Positions 6,836-12,396 of a stretch of DNA of 12,396 bases are shown piece after piece. The position numbers were made by a program, and so were the translations under genes. The stretch spans positions 1 through 12,396 of the forward strand of contig JAKAVW010000056.1 of NCBI GenBank assembly GCA_021827445.1. The letters are read 5' to 3'. Under the pieces are notes generated by a model. That model saw nothing but the letters and a program-made list of their open reading frames with translations. It had not been told where the DNA came from and did not search any database. This stretch comes from Pseudomonadota bacterium. GTDB lineage: Bacteria > Pseudomonadota > Gammaproteobacteria > Acidithiobacillales > Acidithiobacillaceae. Every line of letters starts with the position of its first letter. The first letter of the stretch is position 1.

Positions 6836-8146
6836 ATGAGTGCGGGTAACCATATTACAGATCTGGCAACTCAACAATCTGAACACCTTATATTTTTTAC
6901 ACTGGTACAACTCTGTATTATTATTCTGGCCGCGCGTGTTGCGGGGAGATTTTCCGTTAGAATCGGCCAGGCCGCTGTTGTTGGAGAAATTATTGCAGGT
7001 ATACTGTTGGGTCCGTCATTGTTCGGCTGGTTAATGCCAGTGCCTTTTCATTGGACATTTCATTCTATTCCACCAGGACCATTAGACGTTCTTGCGCAGT
7101 TGGGCCTCATTATGCTGATGTTTCAGGTCGGTTTGGAGTTCGATTTTTCGCATCTCAAAGAAAAAGAAAATCGCCGCATAGTATTTTGGATAGCAGCAGC
7201 TAGCTTGTTGTTACCATTCGCTGTGGGTTTTGGCGTGGGCTTCATGAGTGCCCCTCTGCTTTCTCCTGCGGCGAATCGCTGGGTTTCGGCGCTATTTGTG
7301 GCTACCGCTTTTTCCATTACGGCTGTTCCTGTCCTCGGTCGAATAATGATGGAACTGGGTATAACGAAATCTCGGCTTGGTGTAATCGCGATCAGCGCTG
7401 CGGCAATAAATGACGTGGTGGGCTGGTTGTTGCTCGCGTTGGTAACGGCCTTGGCACTTGCGAAATTTCAATTCCCCCTATTTTTGGCCAAGGTATTTTT
7501 CGTTTTACTTTTTGTTTTAGTGTGGTTTTTTTTCGTTCGTCCACTCATGAAATGGGCGGTCCGCTGCTTTAATGCCGAGCATGAGATGTCTGCGACTTTT
7601 CTGGGGATTGTTTTAGTGAGTATATTTATCTCGGGTCTGATTACCTCAGCGTTGGGAATATTTACGATATTTGGTGGGTTTATAATGGGCGTCGTATTGT
7701 ATGACGAAGTCGCTTTTGCCAAACTATGGCAAGAACGTGTTGCCCCTTTCGTTTTGGTTTTTTTTCTACCAATATTTTTTACCTATACCGGCTTGCGAAC
7801 TAATATTGCCGCGCTCGAGGGGATGGAGTTGTGGACTTGGTGTGGTTTAATATTGATATTGGCGACGCTTTCTAAGTTTGTCGGCGTGTATGCTGCCGCG
7901 CGGCTTTCGGGATTAAACCGTCGGCAAGGAAAAATAATGGGAATCATGATGAACGCCAGAGGACTCATGGAGCTTATGGTGATTAATGTTGGCTATGATA
8001 TAGGAGCTATTTCACAACAGGTTTTTACCATGTTGGTCATTATGGCGATTGTAAGTACGATCATCACAACGCCGTTGTTACGCCGCTGGTTACCCCAAGC
8101 GGACGCGCAAAATGGCGAGATGGTTTTACCTGAATATGCTGAATAG
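6836..8146 (+). CDS. CPA2-type cation/proton antiporter (KefB/NhaS-like, membrane domain only)
   Basis: A 436-residue polytopic inner-membrane protein of the monovalent cation:proton antiporter-2 family, exchanging Na+ or K+ for protons. About twelve to thirteen hydrophobic segments span the protein. Family landmarks are GQAAVVGEIIAGILLGPSLFG near the N-terminus, FSITAVPVLGRIMMELG, the ion-site pair Asn192-Asp193 in AAAINDVVGW, PIFFTYTGLRTNI, and MNARGLMELMV near the C-terminus. The protein ends soon after the last helix, so it lacks the cytoplasmic TrkA-N/RCK regulatory domain of KefB and KefC. ATG at 6836 is preferred over upstream in-frame starts inside the ketoreductase gene because AGGA at 6824-6827 precedes it at good spacing. 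It is the last gene of the polyketide operon, 16 bases after the ketoreductase. The ion cannot be told from the sequence. Confidence 0.9.
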   Translation: MSAGNHITDLATQQSEHLIFFTLVQLCIIILAARVAGRFSVRIGQAAVVGEIIAGILLGPSLFGWLMPVPFHWTFHSIPPGPLDVLAQLGLIMLMFQVGLEFDFSHLKEKENRRIVFWIAAASLLLPFAVGFGVGFMSAPLLSPAANRWVSALFVATAFSITAVPVLGRIMMELGITKSRLGVIAISAAAINDVVGWLLLALVTALALAKFQFPLFLAKVFFVLLFVLVWFFFVRPLMKWAVRCFNAEHEMSATFLGIVLVSIFISGLITSALGIFTIFGGFIMGVVLYDEVAFAKLWQERVAPFVLVFFLPIFFTYTGLRTNIAALEGMELWTWCGLILILATLSKFVGVYAAARLSGLNRRQGKIMGIMMNARGLMELMVINVGYDIGAISQQVFTMLVIMAIVSTIITTPLLRRWLPQADAQNGEMVLPEYAE

Positions 8147-8160
8147 TGGACCTATGGCAG

Positions 8161-8925
8161 CTAATGTGGGTGTCGTAACCGGCGCGCTAATAACATAGGT
8201 AGGCGTATTATGAAGCCGAACAATAGGCGGGTATGCATCCAAGTCAACAGAATGTTATCACGCAGGTAGTGAAAATGAGAAACTCCACCATCGCTGATCT
8301 CAAAATAGCGAACGGATGCCGGTAAATTGATAATACGAATTCCTATCCAGGCCATTCGTACAGCGGCTTCAGGATCGAAATCGAAGCGCCGCATCCAGCG
8401 CTGTTTGTTCATGAGGCGCTGCAGGGGAGCCAAGGGATAAACGCGAAAGCCAAACAGGGAGTCACCAATACCCCCGCCTAACGTTTCCAGATTGGCCCAC
8501 CAGTTAGATATCTTCCGACCTTTTACCCGAAGAGCGGGGGCACTGGTATCAAAAATTGGTACGCCGAGGATCATAGCCTCGGGATTCTGGATGGATGCTT
8601 GCATAAATGTGGGAACCGCCTCGGCGGGGTGCTGGCCGTCAGAGTCCATCGTTAACACGTGGGTATAGCCCTGTAATTTGGCTTGCTCCAAGCCAAACAG
8701 TATAGCTTCTCCTTTGCCACCGTTGCGGGAAAGGAGGAAAACACGCAATGCCCTATCTCGGTATGCTAACTCCTGGAGGCCCATTGCAGTGCCATCGGTG
8801 CTGCCGTCCACAACGACCCACACTGGGTTCCAATGTTGACATGCGGCGATCACGGTTTCATACACTTTAGGCCCGGGATTGTAGCTCGGAATAAGCAATA
8901 GATGAGTGCGCGAGGCTGGTTCCAT
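8161..8925 (-). CDS. Family 2 glycosyltransferase
   Basis: A 254-residue GT-A fold glycosyltransferase of family 2, moving a sugar from a nucleotide-sugar donor to a lipid or other acceptor at the cytoplasmic face of the membrane. The nucleotide-binding segment WVVVDGSTDGT (Asp40) and the metal-binding DSD at residues 94-96 (MDSDGQHP) are both present, as in the dolichol-phosphate mannosyltransferase-like group. There is no long C-terminal membrane domain; only a modest hydrophobic stretch near the end (LLFGFIIRLPMLLA) might bind the membrane. It starts six bases after the acyltransferase stop, so the two are one transcription unit. Aryl polyene clusters usually hold an acyltransferase and a glycosyltransferase (sometimes fused), so it probably sugars the polyene lipid. 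Donor and acceptor are unknown. It converges with the antiporter gene with a 14-base gap. Confidence 0.88.
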   Translation of the reverse strand: MEPASRTHLLLIPSYNPGPKVYETVIAACQHWNPVWVVVDGSTDGTAMGLQELAYRDRALRVFLLSRNGGKGEAILFGLEQAKLQGYTHVLTMDSDGQHPAEAVPTFMQASIQNPEAMILGVPIFDTSAPALRVKGRKISNWWANLETLGGGIGDSLFGFRVYPLAPLQRLMNKQRWMRRFDFDPEAAVRMAWIGIRIINLPASVRYFEISDGGVSHFHYLRDNILLTWMHTRLLFGFIIRLPMLLARRLRHPH

Positions 8926-8931
8926 TACGGT

Positions 8932-9705
8932 TTACCTGTTGCCGCGGCTGTTAGTGGTAAGGCGGGGCTCCGCCAGAGCTGTCTGGAAATAGGTTTCCAG
9001 TTCCGCTACAGAGTAGCGTACGTCCGTTGGTGGGTCAAAGCGGCGGCCTATCTCTATGCGGTAATGAATAGGCATAGTCGGTTTGCGGAAAAATGGCCAT
9101 CCTTTTCCGAGAAAGGGGGAGTCTGTGGTGATTAATAGGGTCTGAATGGGGACACTAGCCTGCTTGGCAATCAGTGCAATGCTGCCTCGTATGGCTCCGA
9201 TGGGAAGGGGATGGCTTCGCGTGCCTTCTGGGAAAAGCAGTAAATGGCTGCCACCACGTAGTTCTTCGACGGCGAGACGGAGCATATGGCGTAAGGCATC
9301 ATTACGAATGTAACAAGCCAAGCGCGCACCGGCACCGAAGAAAGGGTTGTCTACCAGGTCTGCCTTCATAATGCAGGCCAGGTGCGGCATGCGCGAAAGA
9401 ATCATAACCGCGTCGAGTAGTGAGGGATGATTTGGTGCGATGACCATCGGTGATTCATCGTTGAGTGCGTCGAGTGCACTAATATCAAAATGGCAAGCAC
9501 CCATAACAGATAATGCCCGCAAATACAGCTTAAACCCCATGGAAATAACCCATCGTCCCGTTAACTTCCGCCACTTTGTGGGAAGTATAATGTTCATGGG
9601 TAGCGCAAAAATAGACCATAAAAGACTAATGCCTGCCAAGAGTACAAGACCAACGTAGAACACTACGTATTCTCGGGCAGAACGTATTTTATCAATAATG
9701 CCCAT
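8932..9705 (-). CDS. PlsC-like lysophospholipid acyltransferase
   Basis: A membrane-associated acyltransferase of the PlsC/LPLAT family, transferring an acyl chain from acyl-ACP or acyl-CoA to a hydroxyl group. The catalytic HX4D motif is NHPSLLD (His93, Asp98 from the start used here) and the acceptor-binding motif FPEGTRS follows at residues 158-164. One strong hydrophobic segment lies near residues 14-38 (VVFYVGLVLLAGISLLW). I chose ATG at 9705 (MGIIDKIRSAREY), which gives 257 residues and a family-like N-terminus. An upstream in-frame ATG at 9759 would add 18 residues of unusual make-up (MLIGCGCRPAH); neither has a clear ribosome binding site. In a pigment locus the likely job is to join the aryl polyene acyl group to a lipid or sugar carrier; a housekeeping phospholipid role cannot be excluded. 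It heads an operon with the glycosyltransferase. Confidence 0.88.
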   Translation of the reverse strand: MGIIDKIRSAREYVVFYVGLVLLAGISLLWSIFALPMNIILPTKWRKLTGRWVISMGFKLYLRALSVMGACHFDISALDALNDESPMVIAPNHPSLLDAVMILSRMPHLACIMKADLVDNPFFGAGARLACYIRNDALRHMLRLAVEELRGGSHLLLFPEGTRSHPLPIGAIRGSIALIAKQASVPIQTLLITTDSPFLGKGWPFFRKPTMPIHYRIEIGRRFDPPTDVRYSVAELETYFQTALAEPRLTTNSRGNR

Positions 9706-9861
9706 AGGATAGAGATATTGATCGCGATGGGCTGGCCTGCACCCGCACCCGATTAGCATGTATCTGCATGGATATCCGACCCTTAGTCTGTATGCAGTCC
9801 AACATCGACGCCACCTTAAGCAGAAATAATGATCTTAAATAACTTAACTGAATTTTCTTGG

Positions 9862-9890
9862 TTTTTATCATGAGTTAAAATTTGTGTCAA
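9862..9890 (-). promoter_or_regulatory. Candidate promoter for the acyltransferase-glycosyltransferase operon
   Basis: On the minus strand a perfect -35 box TTGACA (9885-9890) is followed after 17 bases by TAAAAA (9862-9867, four of six matches to the -10 box). It points at the acyltransferase gene and lies in an AT-rich stretch of the 9760-9959 gap. The leader would be about 150 bases if translation begins at 9705, or about 95 if at 9759. Confidence 0.45.
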
Positions 9891-9959
9891 CAGCTTCGCG
9901 ATTGGTGCTGGAGCTGCTGATTTCCGGTCGGTATGATTTACAACGAGATATTGTCTTTT

Positions 9960-10406
9960 TTACGGGGTGTTTGTGTCCACCGTTATTATAAGCAAAGTAT
10001 CCGTTGATCCAAATCGAGAGTTATTGTCATAAGTAAGGATACCCTGACCCTTATAAGACGCTTCTGTACGGCGAGTGTCTCCGCCGAAGTAAAATGGAAT
10101 AAATTGCTTGCCGGTAATGTGGCTCGATGTGTGGTCCGGAAAGCCGATCAGTTGCTCAACCTGGCGTCGGGACATGCCTATCTTCAATTTGGCGAATGGC
10201 GATCCTGGGGTGGGGAGGACGTTGGTTTTTTCGGCAGCGCTGTCCAGTGCCGAGGCAGTACTTGCCGTAGGGGCTACCACTACGGCACTGACCTGGGATG
10301 CCGCAGTAGTCGATACAGGCTGATGTTCTTGGGTTGCACAGCCGATCAGTCCTGAGGCGAGGAAGGTAACAGAGAATAGTCTGGCGATGTTTTTATTTGA
10401 TTTCAT
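9960..10406 (-). CDS. BamE/SmpA/OmlA-like outer-membrane lipoprotein
   Basis: A 148-residue small lipoprotein. The N-terminus is a lipoprotein signal peptide with lipobox LIGC, making Cys23 the lipidated residue. A low-complexity Ala/Thr/Val/Ser linker follows (about residues 24-65). Then comes a BamE/SmpA-type segment, FAKLKIGMSRRQVEQLIGFPDH (about 73-94), matching the family's GMTxxQVxxxLGxP pattern. BamE belongs to the outer-membrane protein assembly complex, but many distant members are not part of it, so this may be a locus-specific outer-membrane protein. It has no closely spaced partner: 200 bases separate it from the acyltransferase start and 286 from the chorismatase stop, and it has its own promoter candidate. 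GGGA close to the ATG can serve as ribosome binding site and lies in the palindrome GGGAATTCCC (10408-10417). Confidence 0.85.
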   Translation of the reverse strand: MKSNKNIARLFSVTFLASGLIGCATQEHQPVSTTAASQVSAVVVAPTASTASALDSAAEKTNVLPTPGSPFAKLKIGMSRRQVEQLIGFPDHTSSHITGKQFIPFYFGGDTRRTEASYKGQGILTYDNNSRFGSTDTLLIITVDTNTP

Positions 10407-10440
10407 TGGGAATTCCCGATGTGATGGGTTGAATGGTGCT

Positions 10441-10490
10441 GAACCTAAATCTATCGATATGGCTTAAATTAGCCAGTACGATTTAAGTTC
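10441..10490 (-). promoter_or_regulatory. Nested inverted repeats in the lipoprotein mRNA leader
   Basis: Read on the minus strand, GAACTTAAAT (10481-10490) can pair along all ten bases, with one G-U pair, with ATTTAGGTTC (10441-10450). Inside this loop TGGCT and AGCCA (10460-10475) form a second perfect five-base stem around AATTTA. CTTAAAT (10463-10469) is also complementary to ATTTAAG (10481-10487), so an alternative fold is possible. No T run follows. It lies between the candidate promoter and the lipoprotein start; I do not recognise a known riboswitch. Confidence 0.45.
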
Positions 10491-10525
10491 AGTCTCTTTT
10501 TTCAGGATCAAAATCACGAAAGGCT

Positions 10526-10554
10526 TGTATACCAGAAACATGTCAAAAAGTAAA
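10526..10554 (-). promoter_or_regulatory. Candidate promoter for the lipoprotein gene
   Basis: On the minus strand TTTACT (10549-10554) and TATACA (10526-10531) are 17 bases apart, and TGG before TATACA gives an extended -10 (TGN). An inverted repeat TGCTT-TGC-AAGCA (10573-10585) lies just upstream of the -35 box and may be a regulator site. The leader would be about 110 bases and contain the nested repeats at 10441-10490. Confidence 0.45.
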
Positions 10555-10632
10555 TCACCGGAATAAACAGTTTGCTTTGCAAGCAGTCGTTTTCAGAAAA
10601 AGGTATTATTACTAATTTTAACCCGGCTGTTT

Positions 10633-10656
10633 ATGACCACATGAGAACGTTGTCAT
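10633..10656. repeat. Inverted repeat downstream of the chorismatase gene
   Basis: ATGACCAC (10633-10640) and GTTGTCAT (10649-10656) are complementary at seven of eight positions around eight bases. It lies between the chorismatase stop and the lipoprotein promoter. It is not followed by a T run in either direction; it may be an operator or chance. Confidence 0.35.
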
Positions 10657-10692
10657 GATGTTATACAAATAGATATGGGGTATTTTATAATT

Positions 10693-11757
10693 TTATAAGT
10701 GCACGACTCCGCCAGTGCCCTCAATCTCCACGAGGAGTTCAGATCTACAGATGTCGGCCTGAATATAGAGCGTTTCCGTAAGGGGTTCGATAAGCCGATT
10801 CAGCTCTGTTTGGATAACGGTTAAGTCTGCAGTATTGCGAAAATAGACGCGATAGCTCAACATGTTCAAGTTATATAAATGATGCCCGGCGACGCAATTT
10901 GATTCATTGATAATCGCGGAGATGTTCCGTATGCTTTCCTGAGTCTGGCCTGCTACATCACCGATGTGCAAAGTCCTATGCCCAACAATGCTGGCGGTTC
11001 CGGAAATAAAGAAGATATGTTGCTGATCTAAGTTAATCCATCCGCTGCGCGAGAATGTAGGGCTGCATGGCCCGTATTTTTCGGGGTAGCAATAGGCGCT
11101 AATCTGTCGGGGATTTTCCAGAGCTACAGATTTGTGCTGCCCGGCGAGAAAATGTATGACTAAGCTTTCGGTGGATGTCCCTACAGCGCTCGCGGCGGGG
11201 ATACTATTTTCTTCGGTAAGTCGGTTGTGAGCAATAAACGCATTTTGGCGTCCAATATTGAACTGGCGATAGTGTTCCAAGCCGTGCGTAGTACCGTTGA
11301 TATCGGGTAAAAAATTCCAGATGCGTAGTAAGTGAGGGTGTCCGATGTGTTGGAGGAGGTTGAATATTTGCTGGTAGGCTTTCTGAGCACTAGACTGGAT
11401 AGGAGGTGGGTTGATGTTGTTACCTTCTCCGGTGGATCTTGGTATGGCCAGGGTGATGCTGCCTAAAGTAAGGGTTGCGCTGCGCCGATAGTGTATATCC
11501 AAATAGTGTCCAGGAATTACAGTCTCTGTCGTACTCCAGATTTCACAAACATCAGATCCGCAAATGGTCAGAGGTGTTTTTAGAAGGCCACTATTTTGGT
11601 TGGTGCCGATCCCTGCCGTGAGTTGGCTATTGAACAGAACGATACCGAGAATATTTTTGGTTCGCAACACGTCGGTGTTTAATGCTTCTGCTGCCGGAGC
11701 ATAAGTAAGCGTAAGCTGCGGGCCAGTGGTTGTTGGCATGACGTTATCTAAGCGCAT
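10693..11757 (-). CDS. Chorismatase of the FkbO/Hyg5/XanB2 family (hydroxybenzoate-forming)
   Basis: A 354-residue cytoplasmic enzyme of the chorismatase family, which splits pyruvate from chorismate. XanB2 of Xanthomonas supplies 3- and 4-hydroxybenzoate for xanthomonadin this way. Family landmarks are LLRIWNFLPDINGTTHGLEHYRQFN (143-167, with GRQNAF after it), IPAASAVGTS, ALENPRQISAYCYP, SPTFSRSGWI, FFISGTASIVGH (249-260) and the C-terminal CRSELLVEIEG with Cys337 and Glu344. Older annotation calls such proteins pteridine-dependent deoxygenases. I start at ATG 11757, two bases after the stop of the upstream gene; a longer frame to 11868 would lie inside that gene, and MPTTTG at 11739 is a possible shorter start. 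It is cotranscribed with the halogenase-like gene. The product type (3- or 4-hydroxybenzoate) is inferred, not proven. Confidence 0.92.
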   Translation of the reverse strand: MRLDNVMPTTTGPQLTLTYAPAAEALNTDVLRTKNILGIVLFNSQLTAGIGTNQNSGLLKTPLTICGSDVCEIWSTTETVIPGHYLDIHYRRSATLTLGSITLAIPRSTGEGNNINPPPIQSSAQKAYQQIFNLLQHIGHPHLLRIWNFLPDINGTTHGLEHYRQFNIGRQNAFIAHNRLTEENSIPAASAVGTSTESLVIHFLAGQHKSVALENPRQISAYCYPEKYGPCSPTFSRSGWINLDQQHIFFISGTASIVGHRTLHIGDVAGQTQESIRNISAIINESNCVAGHHLYNLNMLSYRVYFRNTADLTVIQTELNRLIEPLTETLYIQADICRSELLVEIEGTGGVVHL

Positions 11758-11759
11758 GG

Positions 11760-12396
11760 TTAAATCTTGATCTCTTCCTTTCGTTTTTTGTGTGCGGCCC
11801 AAGAACGGCCGATGTGTCGCATCGATGTCAGGTAATAGACCATCTTGAAGAACAGTAAGGAGGCCCAAATCGGTGTTTTATTGAAAATATCTCCTGCGAG
11901 AACGGATAGTACGGCCTCTTTGGTTCGTGCCGGATTGCCCGGAAACATAAACATATCGCGCAGGGTGGGCTGTGTAATGCGATAAATGTACCAGGAGAAT
12001 ACCTTGCCTCCGTGCCGAACTTTCCGGTCAAAGTGACGCAGCGCGGCGGCGGCACGTCGCGGTTGTCGCAGGCAAGTATCAATCGTATCGGCACCGATAA
12101 AGGCGCTTTGCATGGCGAGCATGACGCCCGACGAAAAGACGGGATCGTAAAATGCGAATGCATCCCCCAACATGAGAAAACTTTCCCCATGGGTCTGTTC
12201 GCAGATATAGGCGTAGTTGCCAGTAGCTTCGACATCGCTCACGCGCTGTGCGTCTGCTAATCGCATCGCCAGATCGGGAGACATGGCGATGGTGTCCGCA
12301 AAGAAATCTTCCACGGGTTTCTTTCGTGTTTTGAGATAAGAGGGCCATACCACCGCGCCCACGCTGGTAGTTCCGTCGGCCAACGGGATGAACCAA
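11760..12396 (-). CDS. Flavin-dependent halogenase-like oxidoreductase, C-terminal part (5' end outside window)
   Basis: The last 212 residues of a tryptophan-halogenase/FAD-dependent monooxygenase-like protein; the reading frame is open to the right edge, beginning WFIPLADGTTSVGAVVWPSY. The motif GDAFAFYDPVFSSGVMLAM matches the flavin-binding GDAxxFxDPxFSSGVxxA signature of this superfamily. The N-terminal dinucleotide-binding fold and the WxWxIP halogenase motif are not in view, so true halogenase activity cannot be judged. Related flavoproteins occur in xanthomonadin-type loci, whose pigments can be brominated or otherwise changed on the aryl end. A late hydrophobic segment (ASLLFFKMVYYL) may touch the membrane. 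It ends two bases before the chorismatase start, so the two are probably cotranscribed, and a purine-rich stretch AAGGAAGAG near its end may serve as the ribosome binding site for the next gene. Confidence 0.85.
   Translation of the reverse strand, partial: WFIPLADGTTSVGAVVWPSYLKTRKKPVEDFFADTIAMSPDLAMRLADAQRVSDVEATGNYAYICEQTHGESFLMLGDAFAFYDPVFSSGVMLAMQSAFIGADTIDTCLRQPRRAAAALRHFDRKVRHGGKVFSWYIYRITQPTLRDMFMFPGNPARTKEAVLSVLAGDIFNKTPIWASLLFFKMVYYLTSMRHIGRSWAAHKKRKEEIKI

Noticed and set aside
9892..9920. CAGCT...AGCTG inverted repeat after the lipoprotein gene
   Set aside because: Stem of five to six bases with a long loop and no T run; not convincing as a terminator.
10683..10698. Tandem TTTTATAA repeat at the chorismatase stop
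   Set aside because: Two copies of an AT-rich octamer in an AT-rich end region; easily chance.
11758..11868. Upstream extension of the chorismatase frame
   Set aside because: It lies inside the end of the halogenase-like gene and has no family similarity.
1..12396. tRNA, rRNA, CRISPR array, insertion sequence or integrase
   Set aside because: None seen by reading both strands; no repeat array or transposase-like protein is present.

Overview
The window carries a large part of an aryl polyene (APE) / xanthomonadin-type pigment locus from a Gram-negative bacterium, very probably a gammaproteobacterium or a close relative such as Acidithiobacillus. The evidence is a LolA-like periplasmic carrier, an MMPL/RND exporter, lipoproteins, and the full set of type II polyketide enzymes known from APE clusters: acyl carrier protein, ketosynthase, inactive ketosynthase-like chain length factor, hotdog dehydratase and ketoreductase. 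The genus is inference; nothing in the sequence fixes it.

Layout, left to right. (1) A plus-strand unit enters from outside: a LolA-like protein (to 622) overlaps by ATGA an MMPL exporter (619-2994). (2) Convergent to it, on the minus strand, is a single acyl carrier protein (3019-3282). (3) A roughly 310-base divergent region (3283-3592) separates it from a tight plus-strand operon: ketosynthase, chain length factor, dehydratase, ketoreductase, and a CPA2-type cation/proton antiporter (3593-8146). (4) Convergent to this operon is a minus-strand pair: PlsC-like acyltransferase then family 2 glycosyltransferase (read from about 9705 down to 8161). (5) A minus-strand BamE/SmpA-like lipoprotein gene (9960-10406) follows, with its own promoter and a foldable leader. 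(6) A minus-strand pair enters from the right edge: the C-terminal part of a flavin-dependent halogenase-like protein and, 2 bases later, a chorismatase of the FkbO/Hyg5/XanB2 family (10693-11757).

How the genes work together (inference from family knowledge): the chorismatase cuts chorismate to a hydroxybenzoate starter. An aryl-ACP ligase, not in this window, would load it on the carrier protein. The ketosynthase with its chain length factor, the ketoreductase and the dehydratase extend it by repeated two-carbon units, keeping the double bonds to give a conjugated polyene. The halogenase-like flavoprotein may decorate the ring. The acyltransferase and glycosyltransferase probably join the polyene to a lipid or sugar carrier, and LolA-like protein plus MMPL exporter move it to the outer membrane. 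The antiporter in the polyketide operon is the least expected member.

The most interesting points outside the basic annotation are: the antiporter in the pigment operon, the starter-supplying chorismatase with a Cys/Glu pair resembling the 3-hydroxybenzoate-forming type, two long perfect inverted repeats inside coding sequence (in the exporter and ketoreductase genes), and a nested, foldable leader before the lipoprotein gene. No tRNA, rRNA, CRISPR array or insertion sequence was seen.
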